From Butyrivibrio sp. XPD2002 (GTDB lineage: Bacteria; Bacillota; Clostridia; Lachnospirales; Lachnospiraceae), in NCBI RefSeq assembly GCF_000423945.1, contig NZ_AUIY01000001.1, positions 620,001-684,000 on the forward strand: a stretch of 64,000 nt of DNA, given 5' to 3'. Each line of letters starts with the position of its first letter. The first letter of the stretch is position 1. A model generated the notes under the pieces. It was not told the origin of the DNA, did not search any database, and was given only the letters and a program-made list of their open reading frames with translations. A program made the position numbers and the translations under genes. Positions 33,849 to 42,437 of this stretch are shown piece by piece.

Positions 33849-35342
33849 ATGAAAAAACTTGTGCGGATTATCCTGAATCATTTTCAGTCTCAGGATATAA
33901 ATGAATCTGTATATTTTAACAAGTTTTCTCAGAGCATACAGGAAGATAATAACAATCACCTGTATGTATCATTTTTCGTGTGTCCCCTGCTATATTTTTT
34001 AATGATAGCAATTTCCTGGAATGTCCAGGGCTCAATAGACAGCTTATCTATTGCTCTGTTCTTTATTCCCGAACAGATTCTGTATCATCTTATTGTTTTT
34101 CTTCATAAGAAGATAAGCCCCGATTCCACTCTGTCTGATCTGTACGCAATCTCCTACTACACCATCTTTGCACTTCAGATAATTCTGGTGGAGACAATTG
34201 CTTTTAATCACACTGAATCCATGTGGTTTCCTGCGCTGATAATGCTTCTTCCCATAATTTATGTAGACAGACTCTCAGGTTATCTGCTCACCGAGACAGC
34301 TCTCAGTATCCTGTACTGGCTTGCTGTTTTCATGATAAAGAGCAATAAGTTTGCAAAAAGAGATCTCATAGAAGGTATCATAGCCCTTCCAATCGCTATC
34401 TTTGTATCTCTGATGGTAAGCTCCATAAGAAATGCGCAGGCAATGCAAAATCAGTATCTTCGAGAGGAAAGCTCCTACGATAAGCTCACAGGACTTCTTA
34501 ACAAGGGCGCTGCCAAGAAGGAGGTTGAGGAGTACTTTTCACGCAGACCTCTTGGTGAAAATACCGTTGTAATTTCAATCGATGCAGATAATTTCAAGCA
34601 GATAAATGACAAGCTGGGGCATTCAGCCGGAGACGTTGTCCTTGCCAATATAGGCTCAATCCTTAAGACTCACTTCCGCGTTGATGATATCGTAGCGAGA
34701 AACGGCGGTGATGAATTCCTGGTTGTAATGAAGGGCGTAGTTCCTCCCTTCCATCTCGATACCGTATGCCGCAGAATCCAGAAGAGCATTTCAGAGATCA
34801 AGGTCGAGGGTGGCTGGACCTTCACCTGCAGTCTGGGTGTTGTCATAGATACGCACCAAAAAAGCTTTGAATCTATTTTCGCAATGGCTGACGATGCCCT
34901 CTATGAATGTAAAATCCGTGGCAGGGACTGTTTCTCAGAATGGTACACCTATGATAAGCTTATCCCCAACGATAAGCCCCTTATCATGCTGAGCGCATCC
35001 AGAATGCATCCCAATATTGAGGAAACCGACGAGTATCTCAGAAAGGATTATGCCCTCATCTATGCCGAGAGCGGGAATGAAGTTCTAAACCTTGCCAGCC
35101 AGTACAGCAACCAGCTAAAGGTCATCATCCTTGATATGTCCATAGTCAAGATTCCGCCGGATCAGGTTCTTGCCTACATCAAGCAGCGACCTAACTTCTC
35201 ACACATCAAGGTCATTGCAGCCTGTCCCAATCCCGATCACATTGCTATCGCAAGAGAAGGTGGTGCAGACGTAATAATTCCCGTACCAAATTATCCGGAT
35301 AAAGTTGCAGCAGCGATTAAAAAATGCCTCGGAGAAGCCTGA
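33849..35342 (+). CDS. Membrane diguanylate cyclase with C-terminal receiver-like domain
   Basis: A 497-residue protein. About five to six membrane helices (about 35-200) precede a GGDEF domain (about 205-365) with the intact catalytic motif VARNGGDEFLVV and an inhibitory I-site RVDD five residues before it, so c-di-GMP synthesis with product inhibition is expected. The last 120 residues (about 375-497; PLIMLSASRMHPNIEETDEY, KVIILDMSIVKI, HIKVIAACPNPDHI, GADVIIPVPNYPDK) have the strand-helix order of a response-regulator receiver. An Asp is at the phospho-site position, but the conserved Lys is missing, so this is probably a pseudo-receiver. Receiver after GGDEF is an uncommon order. Confidence 0.9.
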   Translation: MKKLVRIILNHFQSQDINESVYFNKFSQSIQEDNNNHLYVSFFVCPLLYFLMIAISWNVQGSIDSLSIALFFIPEQILYHLIVFLHKKISPDSTLSDLYAISYYTIFALQIILVETIAFNHTESMWFPALIMLLPIIYVDRLSGYLLTETALSILYWLAVFMIKSNKFAKRDLIEGIIALPIAIFVSLMVSSIRNAQAMQNQYLREESSYDKLTGLLNKGAAKKEVEEYFSRRPLGENTVVISIDADNFKQINDKLGHSAGDVVLANIGSILKTHFRVDDIVARNGGDEFLVVMKGVVPPFHLDTVCRRIQKSISEIKVEGGWTFTCSLGVVIDTHQKSFESIFAMADDALYECKIRGRDCFSEWYTYDKLIPNDKPLIMLSASRMHPNIEETDEYLRKDYALIYAESGNEVLNLASQYSNQLKVIILDMSIVKIPPDQVLAYIKQRPNFSHIKVIAACPNPDHIAIAREGGADVIIPVPNYPDKVAAAIKKCLGEA

Positions 35343-35377
35343 TACTATCAGCACTTCACGAGGCATTCTCTTTTTAT
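35321..35377. terminator. Bidirectional terminator between cyclase and malQ
   Basis: Arms AATGCCTCG (35323-35331) and CGAGGCATT (35359-35367) with T-rich tails on both strands. The left arm lies in the last codons of the cyclase gene; malQ ends 7 nt past the right arm. Confidence 0.75.
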
Positions 35378-36897
35378 TTCTTTGTCGCTTTCTTTGGCTC
35401 TTCCTTGGCAATCGGTACTCTGCTATAGGTTTCTGTCATGAGTTTTATACTGTTTGCAAGGTCCTCAGACAGAAAGTTGGGAGTTAATCTCCACTGCCAG
35501 TTGCCTTCTGAGGTTCCGGGAGTGTTTATTCTTGCTTCCCTTCCCTTGCAGAGATAATCCTGAAGAGGAACGATACACAGATCAGCTACAGATCTGTATG
35601 CTTCTCTTATTATATCCCACACAAATGCACCATAGTCGGTGTTCATGGAATTTACGTATCTTCTTGTAAAGGTTCTCTCCCCTTCACTTATCTCCTGTAC
35701 CCATGCGAAGGTCGGCGTATTATCATGGGTTCCTGTGTAAACAACACAGTTTCTTATATGCCTGTGATTTACATAGATGCTGTCCCAGCTTGTAAAGCCG
35801 TACTGCAAGACCTTCATTCCGGGGAACCCTGAATCCTCCAACAGCTTCATATTTTCCTCTGTGGTGGTTCCAAGATCCTCCGCTATCATATTAAGCTTCC
35901 CGAGCTTTTTCTCCAGAGCATTGAAAAGATCCATTCCGGGTCCCTTCATCTGTTTGCCGTTTACTGCAGTCTCCTCTCCGAAGGGAACCTCATAATATTC
36001 TGCAAAACCATGGAAATGGTCGATTCTGATCACATCAAACCACTGGTAATTTCTCTGAATTCTCTTTACCCACCATGAATATCCATCCTTCTTCAAAGCA
36101 TCCCAGTCGTATACAGGATTGCCCCAGAGCTGTCCCGTAGGTGAAAAGGCATCCGGAGGACATGCTGCCACAGCCTTGGGCTTTAAGTCCTTATCCATCT
36201 GAAAGGCTTCAGGATGAGCCCAGGTGTCACTGCTGTCCATCGCAACATAAAACGGCAGGTCTCCTATTATCTTAACCTTATGCTCCAGTGCGTATTCATG
36301 AAGCTTTTCCCACTGCTCTTCGAATTTAAACTGCTCAAAGTAAATAAATTCTATATCTTCTTTATGTTCCTTTTTTACCTTATTGAGAGCCTTCTCATCT
36401 CTCTTTCTAAGATTTTCAGGCCACTCAAGCCAGGATTTGCCTTCCTCCATAGCCTTTATCGTAATGTAGAGTGCGTAATCTTCCAGCCAGTATTCATTGT
36501 CCTTAAGGAACGTCTTATATTCCTTGGATTTTTCATTTTCAGAAAATCTATCGTAGGCCTTCTTAAGAATAAGTGTGCGGTTCTCATACATCTTGCCGTA
36601 ATCAACCTTCTCTATGTCGTTCCCAAAGTCGACACCATTTACCTCATCCCAGGTGAGCAGTCCCTCTTCTATTAGTGTCTCAGGAGAAATGAAGTAGGGA
36701 TTTCCTGCAAATGCAGAAACAGGCTGATAGGGTGAATTGCCAAAGCCCGTAGGACCAATCGGCAGCATCTGCCAGTATCCCTGATAGGACTTCTCTAAAA
36801 AGTCCACAAACTCATAAGCTTCTCTTGAAAAACATCCGATTCCAAATTTAGAAGCCAGCGAAAACACCGGCATAAGAATTCCACTTTCTCTGTGCAT
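35374..36897 (-). CDS. malQ: 4-alpha-glucanotransferase (GH77)
   Basis: A 507-residue cytosolic amylomaltase that transfers alpha-1,4-glucan segments during maltodextrin and glycogen use. Motifs visible: FGIGCFSREAYEFVDFLE, GPTGFGNSPYQPVSAFAGNP, the nucleophile Asp in FDVIRIDHFHGF, the acid/base Glu in MIAEDLG and the third Asp in YTGTHDNTPTFAW. Length is normal. The ATG at 36897 has GGGGAG about 8 nt upstream; an in-frame GTG at 36906 touches that site. No other maltose gene is adjacent. Confidence 0.96.
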   Translation of the reverse strand: MHRESGILMPVFSLASKFGIGCFSREAYEFVDFLEKSYQGYWQMLPIGPTGFGNSPYQPVSAFAGNPYFISPETLIEEGLLTWDEVNGVDFGNDIEKVDYGKMYENRTLILKKAYDRFSENEKSKEYKTFLKDNEYWLEDYALYITIKAMEEGKSWLEWPENLRKRDEKALNKVKKEHKEDIEFIYFEQFKFEEQWEKLHEYALEHKVKIIGDLPFYVAMDSSDTWAHPEAFQMDKDLKPKAVAACPPDAFSPTGQLWGNPVYDWDALKKDGYSWWVKRIQRNYQWFDVIRIDHFHGFAEYYEVPFGEETAVNGKQMKGPGMDLFNALEKKLGKLNMIAEDLGTTTEENMKLLEDSGFPGMKVLQYGFTSWDSIYVNHRHIRNCVVYTGTHDNTPTFAWVQEISEGERTFTRRYVNSMNTDYGAFVWDIIREAYRSVADLCIVPLQDYLCKGREARINTPGTSEGNWQWRLTPNFLSEDLANSIKLMTETYSRVPIAKEEPKKATKK

Positions 36898-36949
36898 AAA
36901 ACTCACTCCCCTCTGAACAAATACTTTTTCCTGTTTATATTATATCGCT

Positions 36950-36986
36950 ATAAAGAAAAGAGCGCCACCAAAGTGACGCTCTTTAA
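36950..36986 (-). terminator. Terminator of the large surface protein gene
   Basis: Hairpin AAAGAGCG/CGCTCTTT with inner GTCAC/GTGGC-type pairing, followed on the minus strand by TTTTCTTTAT. It lies 23 nt past the stop at 37009 and before malQ's leader. Confidence 0.8.
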
Positions 36987-37008
36987 TAATCTCATATTGA
37001 AAGAATTA

Positions 37009-39666
37009 TTATTCTTCCTTTTTCTTTCTACTGATGATAAGCAGGATAGCTATAGCAGCAGCTGCACCCATAAGTACAAATACTCTTGCAGTATTGGTTG
37101 TATCCTCAGTGTTAGCACTTCTTGCAGCGCCAAGAACTGCAGGCTCTTCGTTTGTACCATTGAGCGGTCTCATAGCTCCAAGAACTGCAGGAGCCTCAGG
37201 GTTAGGTGTGTTATTGCTTACCTGATCGTTGTTGCCACCGTTATCATCGTTTTTCTTAGGTGACTCTGTCTTCTTGTTATTTTTCTTCTTATTCTTCTTA
37301 GACGGATTCTCAGGGTCCTTAGGATCTTCCGGAGGATTGCCCTCTGTAGATGATGTAACCTTAAGTGTTCCGTATCTCTGCTGGATCTCGTAGTTTGAAA
37401 GCTTTGTTGTGCTGTTCAGCTGATAATCAAAGGTATTCTCCCTTTCTCCAACTTCAGTCTGAGATGCGAAATTGCTATATTTCTCTACTCCATCAGTTCC
37501 AACAAATCCACCATTGTCCTTGCCAGGATCAGCGATGCCGTTCTCTGTAACGGTCTCTGCTGTAAGAGGCTTTCCGTCATAAACCTTCTCGGCAGAAGCT
37601 GACACAAGCTCTACCTTTCTGGGCATTACGTAAAGACGACCAATTTCCTTAGTATCTGCTGTATCACCATCAGCATTTTTCTCTGTATCAACTGTTGTCT
37701 TGGTTGTAGAATTGCCATTAAGGTCTACCTCAGTCTCAAATGAGAACCAATCTTTAATGTTTCCTTCTACACCATCAACATTTGCTGTTACACCGCTCAT
37801 ATCAAGAATAATAGGATAGTAACGCTCACCGTTTTCATCAATCTTCTGATGCTCTTCATCTACAACATCAGTACCTCTACCGCCTGTAACCTTAAGTCCG
37901 CTTACAGTAACATCGATAGGGTTCTCTGCGCCTATATCAACTGAGATGGTCTGAGGAGGAATAATTCCAGATCTTGCATCTTCATCTGATTCCCCTGACT
38001 CATTCTTTTCAGGCTTATTCTTCTCAACCACAGTAGTGATATGAACGTTCATGTTAGCAGTCTGCTCTGTACCGTTGTAATAAACTCTTGTGATAGGTCC
38101 CTGTCCATCTGTATCAGGAGTGATAGCAATCTTGATCTTAGTTCTCTTAGACCACTTTGCGTAGAGATTTACATTATATGTAATGTTATCGTAAGTGTGT
38201 CCGACATCAATTCTCTCACCCTTGCAATCAGGTGTCATATACCATCCGTCGAAGAAATATCCTTCAGGAGCGTCAAACTTAATATCTTCTACACTGTACT
38301 TTGTGTTATTAACTCTCATTCCGCGTACTACAGGTGAAGCATTTTCCTTACCACAGTCTGCAGGATAATTGGAGTTATATGTTACTCTTGCGGAAACATA
38401 TCCGTCGATGTGATAGCCATCAACCTCAAGCTTGTATACATACCAAACCACGTTCTTTTCTGTGAGCACTTCTGTGTTCTCGATTGTAGGATATGTTTTT
38501 GCAAGATATTTATTTATGGATTCAATAGTTGAAGAAGGTGTGTTTTCATAATCAACGTTATCTCTTACAAGTGTTGAATATGTTCCATCAAGGTTCTTAT
38601 ATTCTTTCTCCTCTTCATTATAGAAAGAATAATAGTTATTCTTCTTTTCATCATTAACTAAGCTGGCAAGAGGAGTCTTGATTGTTCCAAGCCATTCAAC
38701 GCCATCGGGACTATAGTATACCTTTTCATCACTATGCTTATCCTTCGGCTGAGGCTGGAGCAGCTTCTGACCGGGCTTAAGGATATAGAATGCAAATTCC
38801 TTTGTATCAATCTTACGGAAATTTGCTGTATATTCTGCACCGTCTACGAACAGATCACCTGTAGCCTTAAAATTCTTTGTGGTACATACTACATTTCCAT
38901 CCTTGTCGGTCCAGTTATATAAATAATATCCACTATAAGGATTAGCAGTTGCTACCTCGGGTTTCGTTAACTTAAAAGTGTAACTACGTACCCAACGGCC
39001 TAGCATAGAGACATTTCCACCAGCACTTGCGCTATATGTTATGGAAATCTCATTAGTTTCAGGCTCAGCAGCATCCCCTGCGGCAGGTACATTGGCATCG
39101 CCATCACTAACTTCAGGCTCTGTATCCACAGGATCACCTGCATTTCCATCAGAAGGAGCATCTGCATCGGCATTCTTTTCTACCTTATCTGCACTGTCTT
39201 CTTCCTCAGGAGCAGCTGCCTTATCGGCGTCATTCTGCTCTGCAGCCTTATCAACATCAGTGTTATCCTGCTTGTCAGCAACATCTTCTGCTGCTTTATC
39301 TTCCTTTACATCCTCTGCAGGCTGTTCTTCTGCAGGAGCTGCAGGTGCTTCAACAGCAGGCTCATCTGATGTATCGTCCTTCTGTTCAGTTGAATCTTCT
39401 GTAGGATCTGCAGGCTTTTCAACGTCCCCATCAGCCTTTTTCTCATCCTTTACTTCCTGATCAGCCACATCTGCCGGATCTGTTAAATTCTTCTCGATGT
39501 CTGCAGCTTTCTCATCGGCAGGCAAATCCCCAACCTGCGCTTCGATTGCTGGTGCTTCATCGACCTCCGCTCTTACTCCGAGACTGTTATAGTCGGAAGT
39601 AATGGTCGATGAAAGTAAAGCTATAGCCAGTACGGCTGTAAGCTTCCTTACAAAACCTTTCTTCAT
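37009..39666 (-). CDS. Large secreted surface protein with InlB-type repeat and C-terminal anchor
   Basis: An 885-residue protein. A signal peptide (about 1-32, MKKGFVRKLTAVLAIALLSS) is followed by an acidic Ala/Asp/Glu-rich region (about 33-205). Then come beta-rich domains, an InlB/Listeria-Bacteroides repeat (GYFFDGWYMTPDCKGERIDV to NLYAKWSK, about 480-520) and an MBG-like VYDGKPLTAETVT segment (about 700). The end has a Lys/Asn-rich spacer, PAVLGAMRP and PAVLGAARS, a membrane helix and RKKKEE. It looks sortase-anchored but has no LPXTG; AVLGAxR recurs in the minor pilin. The ATG at 39666 has AGGAGG upstream. Its promoter shares an operator with the pilus operon. Confidence 0.8.
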   Translation of the reverse strand: MKKGFVRKLTAVLAIALLSSTITSDYNSLGVRAEVDEAPAIEAQVGDLPADEKAADIEKNLTDPADVADQEVKDEKKADGDVEKPADPTEDSTEQKDDTSDEPAVEAPAAPAEEQPAEDVKEDKAAEDVADKQDNTDVDKAAEQNDADKAAAPEEEDSADKVEKNADADAPSDGNAGDPVDTEPEVSDGDANVPAAGDAAEPETNEISITYSASAGGNVSMLGRWVRSYTFKLTKPEVATANPYSGYYLYNWTDKDGNVVCTTKNFKATGDLFVDGAEYTANFRKIDTKEFAFYILKPGQKLLQPQPKDKHSDEKVYYSPDGVEWLGTIKTPLASLVNDEKKNNYYSFYNEEEKEYKNLDGTYSTLVRDNVDYENTPSSTIESINKYLAKTYPTIENTEVLTEKNVVWYVYKLEVDGYHIDGYVSARVTYNSNYPADCGKENASPVVRGMRVNNTKYSVEDIKFDAPEGYFFDGWYMTPDCKGERIDVGHTYDNITYNVNLYAKWSKRTKIKIAITPDTDGQGPITRVYYNGTEQTANMNVHITTVVEKNKPEKNESGESDEDARSGIIPPQTISVDIGAENPIDVTVSGLKVTGGRGTDVVDEEHQKIDENGERYYPIILDMSGVTANVDGVEGNIKDWFSFETEVDLNGNSTTKTTVDTEKNADGDTADTKEIGRLYVMPRKVELVSASAEKVYDGKPLTAETVTENGIADPGKDNGGFVGTDGVEKYSNFASQTEVGERENTFDYQLNSTTKLSNYEIQQRYGTLKVTSSTEGNPPEDPKDPENPSKKNKKKNNKKTESPKKNDDNGGNNDQVSNNTPNPEAPAVLGAMRPLNGTNEEPAVLGAARSANTEDTTNTARVFVLMGAAAAIAILLIISRKKKEE

Positions 39667-39700
39667 ACTTATCCCTCCTAAATGCAAAAATACATAAACC

Positions 39701-39770
39701 ATTATAAAGCGTTTCTATTACTGCGTTTCAACGGAATATGCACAGATCTGTGCATATTCCGTACTTGACA
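39701..39770 (-). promoter_or_regulatory. Promoter with 30-bp inverted-repeat operator (surface protein)
   Basis: TATAAT (-10) is at 39701-39706. Exactly 25 bp upstream starts a perfect palindrome (39731-39762, half-site ACGGAATATGCACAGA), followed upstream by TTGTCAAGTA. The -35 is poor (TTGAAA at 19-nt spacing), which suits activator-dependent transcription. The same arrangement, 22 of 30 palindrome positions identical by hand count, occurs before the signal peptidase-pilus operon at 52414-52484. Confidence 0.75.
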
Positions 39771-39803
39771 AACACATCATTTTATGCATATCCCTTTTTC
39801 AGA

Positions 39804-39874
39804 CAAAAAATAACCCTTCATTTATCATTTTCATCAAAATGTCAAGGTTTTGATGAAAATTCATGAAGGGTTGT
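39804..39874 (-). terminator. Terminator of pepD
   Basis: A long two-part stem: AACCCTTCA/TGAAGGGTT outside and TTTTGATGAAAA/TTTTCATCAAAA inside, then TTATTTTTTG on the minus strand. It insulates pepD from the operator-controlled promoter just downstream. Confidence 0.85.
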
Positions 39875-39899
39875 TTAAATATTTTAAGCTGTCTTTTTA

Positions 39900-41552
39900 T
39901 CAAAGCTCTTTAAGAACTTCACATAAATACTCCCAGGTTCTCTTTGTAGAAGCAACACTAAGCTTCTCTCCTGTAGAATGAATATCCTGCATGTCAGGTC
40001 CGAAGGATACACAGTCAAGGTCCTTGATCTTTTCAGAGAAAAGTCCACATTCAAGTCCTGCGTGAATAGCTTCGATTTTTATATCCTTATTATAGAGTCT
40101 CTTAAATACCTCTGCCATCTTATCTCTAAGGGGTGATTCCTCAGCATAAGCCCATCCGGGATATTCTCCGGTAGTCTCATGAATACCGCCAAATCCCTCG
40201 ATGATGATCTCCAGCTTGCGAAGGAGTGTTTCCTTAGCAGATTTAATGGAGCTTCTTACGGAGTAATCAAGAAGGAATGCCTCTTCAACTGTGCCTGAAC
40301 TCTGGCTTGCAGCCTCTTTTCCTTCGATAGCTCCTATGTTACTGTTAACGATTTTCAAGATTCCAAGGTTCAGTGATGTCTCTACAAGTCCCTCTATAGA
40401 AGCGCTCATAGCCTGCGGGCCATAAGGCATAGCACAGATACATCTTGCCAGCTCTATAACCTCAGCACAGGGAATTACGCCTGATATAACCTGTCTCTTC
40501 TCGTGGTTCTCTGTAAAGGCGTCAACACTTGAATCAAGGTTAACTGAAGCCATGTTGGACACATCTGTTTCTTCCGGAGGAAGGCTTGTATCAACAACCT
40601 CCTCAACAACAATTGAAAGTCCGGGATCCTTTACGCCCAGTTCCTTCTTCAGCTCATCTTCAACCTTATATGCAATTGAAGAAAGCTTTCCAAAGAGTGC
40701 GAAGAATGATACATTAGGTCCCTTTATGTTGCCGTGCATCTGTGATGCAAGTCCCATGAGCAAAAGCTCTGCCTCGCAGTCAGTAGCAATGGCATTGTCA
40801 GCAACACCACCGTTAAGGGTTATAATACCAACCTCAAGGGCATCTGTGATCTCAAGAAGGAGTCTTCCCATGATAACATTGGCATTTCCTCTGCCCTTGA
40901 CTATCATCTCACCGGAGTGACCTCCTAAAAGACCCTTAACGTGAATCTTAACCTTGATACCACTCTTATTTTCTCTGGTAATAGGAAGGTATCCATGGAA
41001 GCGTGCACCACCGGCGCAACTTACTATAAGTGTACCCTCTTCCTCATTATCAATATTAATGAGTCTCTTACCCTCGATATCATCACACTTAATGGCTACA
41101 GCGCCATCCATACCAACCTCTTCGTCAGTAGTAATGATAACTTCAAGCGGAGGATGCGGTATCTTATTGCTGTCAAGAAGTGCCAGAGCATAAGCTACAG
41201 CAATTCCGTCATCGCCACCAAGGCTGGTCTTATCTGCCCAGATATACTCTCCGTCTGTCTGCAGCTTAAGAGGATCCTTCTCCATGTTGATCTTGGCGTC
41301 CTTTTCACATACAGCCACCATGTCCATGTGTCCCTGCAGGATAACAGGCTCATGATCCTCATAGCCCTTAGTTCCGGGCTTTTTGATGATAACATTAAGC
41401 GCCTTATCCTGTCTCACATAGAGATCTCTGTCCTTTGCGAATTTCACAAGGAAATTGCTAATCTTCTTTACATTCTTAGAGCCATGAGGAATATTACAAA
41501 TTTCCTCAAACCATTTAAATACTTCTTTTGGTTCTAACTTTTCAAGTGCCAT
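39900..41552 (-). CDS. pepD: Aminoacyl-histidine dipeptidase (M20C, PepD)
   Basis: A 550-residue cytosolic zinc dipeptidase; members cut carnosine-like and other dipeptides. Metal and catalytic segments: His-x-Asp in LQGHMDMVAV, Asp in SLGGDDGIAVAY, the catalytic Glu pair in TTDEEVGMDGA, and DNEEEGTLIVSCAGG and LLGGHSGEMI in the lid region. Near the end, IHAGLECGLFSEK and FGPDMQDIHSTGEK carry the last ligands. Full family length. It has its own terminator. No functional link to the surface genes on both sides is evident. Confidence 0.93.
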   Translation of the reverse strand: MALEKLEPKEVFKWFEEICNIPHGSKNVKKISNFLVKFAKDRDLYVRQDKALNVIIKKPGTKGYEDHEPVILQGHMDMVAVCEKDAKINMEKDPLKLQTDGEYIWADKTSLGGDDGIAVAYALALLDSNKIPHPPLEVIITTDEEVGMDGAVAIKCDDIEGKRLINIDNEEEGTLIVSCAGGARFHGYLPITRENKSGIKVKIHVKGLLGGHSGEMIVKGRGNANVIMGRLLLEITDALEVGIITLNGGVADNAIATDCEAELLLMGLASQMHGNIKGPNVSFFALFGKLSSIAYKVEDELKKELGVKDPGLSIVVEEVVDTSLPPEETDVSNMASVNLDSSVDAFTENHEKRQVISGVIPCAEVIELARCICAMPYGPQAMSASIEGLVETSLNLGILKIVNSNIGAIEGKEAASQSSGTVEEAFLLDYSVRSSIKSAKETLLRKLEIIIEGFGGIHETTGEYPGWAYAEESPLRDKMAEVFKRLYNKDIKIEAIHAGLECGLFSEKIKDLDCVSFGPDMQDIHSTGEKLSVASTKRTWEYLCEVLKEL

Positions 41553-41631
41553 TATTATAAATTTCCTTTCAAGAAAAAATTTAAAAGCTTTATATGCATC
41601 AATTAATATGATACCACAATTTTACCCCAAT

Positions 41632-41670
41632 AAAAATTCCGGTCTGAGTAAGAAAACCCAAACCGGAACG
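41632..41670 (-). terminator. Terminator of the pilus operon
   Basis: Hairpin TTCCGGT/ACCGGAA with a long loop, followed by TTTTTATT on the minus strand. It lies about 30 nt past the sortase stop at 41702. Confidence 0.8.
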
Positions 41671-41701
41671 TATGTAAAACTTTTTTATTATATTTTCTTT
41701 T

Positions 41702-42343
41702 TTAATCTCCTGAAACCGCGTTCTCGATTTCCTTGGTCACTGAATCTCCTGATCCGGGAGCAACCATCTTAACGAAATCGCAGCGTACTGTCACACGGCT
41801 TGCACCGCCAATGGTACAGGTAAATACTGTAAAGTCCCATTCACCCTCGTCCATTTTATCGACCTCATAGGTACCGATTTCTTCGATGTAAGTAACCTCG
41901 TAATAATACTGGCGTCCATCGATATCGGTCACAATAATGGTGTCTCCTGCAATAAGGTTCTTGAGATTACCAAAATGCCTCGTATAATTGTGGCCTGCCA
42001 CAATCAGATCATTTTCATAAACAGATCCCTTATAGCGGCAGGGTGAAGTCTTCGCATTTGTAGAAGACCACTCTGTCTGGATCGGAAGTCTGATATCAAT
42101 AGCAGGTATTGTTATTATTCCAACAAAAGACTGACCGTTAACATCAACGGATTTCATATCCCCTGTCGGATTCATCTCTATTGGAGTATTGGTAATCTGC
42201 GCTTCAACTCCCTCAAGGAGTCCTGCTGCACTCACTCCTGCTGCCAGATCCTCCTGCTGGTTATGTACCACGATATTTGCGGCAATCCCTATGCAGATGA
42301 ATCCCAGCAGAATCATTATCCTACCTTTTGTGATTATTTTCAT
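41702..42343 (-). CDS. Second sortase of the pilus locus, probably class D or E-like
   Basis: A 213-residue membrane-anchored transpeptidase with one N-terminal helix (about 8-25). The sortase core (about 70-195) has the catalytic His118 in IVAGHNYTRHF, Cys176 in FTVFTCTIGGASR and an Arg at 183 or 187 (SRVTVRCDF). It lacks the C-terminal membrane helix of class C enzymes. Last gene of the pilus operon. A likely job is joining the LPQTG minor pilin encoded just before it, and hence the finished pilus, to the cell wall; that is an inference. Class assignment is uncertain. Confidence 0.85.
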   Translation of the reverse strand: MKIITKGRIMILLGFICIGIAANIVVHNQQEDLAAGVSAAGLLEGVEAQITNTPIEMNPTGDMKSVDVNGQSFVGIITIPAIDIRLPIQTEWSSTNAKTSPCRYKGSVYENDLIVAGHNYTRHFGNLKNLIAGDTIIVTDIDGRQYYYEVTYIEEIGTYEVDKMDEGEWDFTVFTCTIGGASRVTVRCDFVKMVAPGSGDSVTKEIENAVSGD

Positions 42344-42437
42344 GTTAAGCCCACCTTTATATATATGAAAGTAAGCCCCACTATTTCACTTTAATCTACC
42401 TGTCGCCCCACCGTCAGCTATGCTGACAATATGATAA

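Noticed and set aside
35199..35411. Basic minus-strand frame bridging the cyclase and malQ ends
   Set aside because: It overlaps two well-supported genes and the terminator between them, with no ribosome site.
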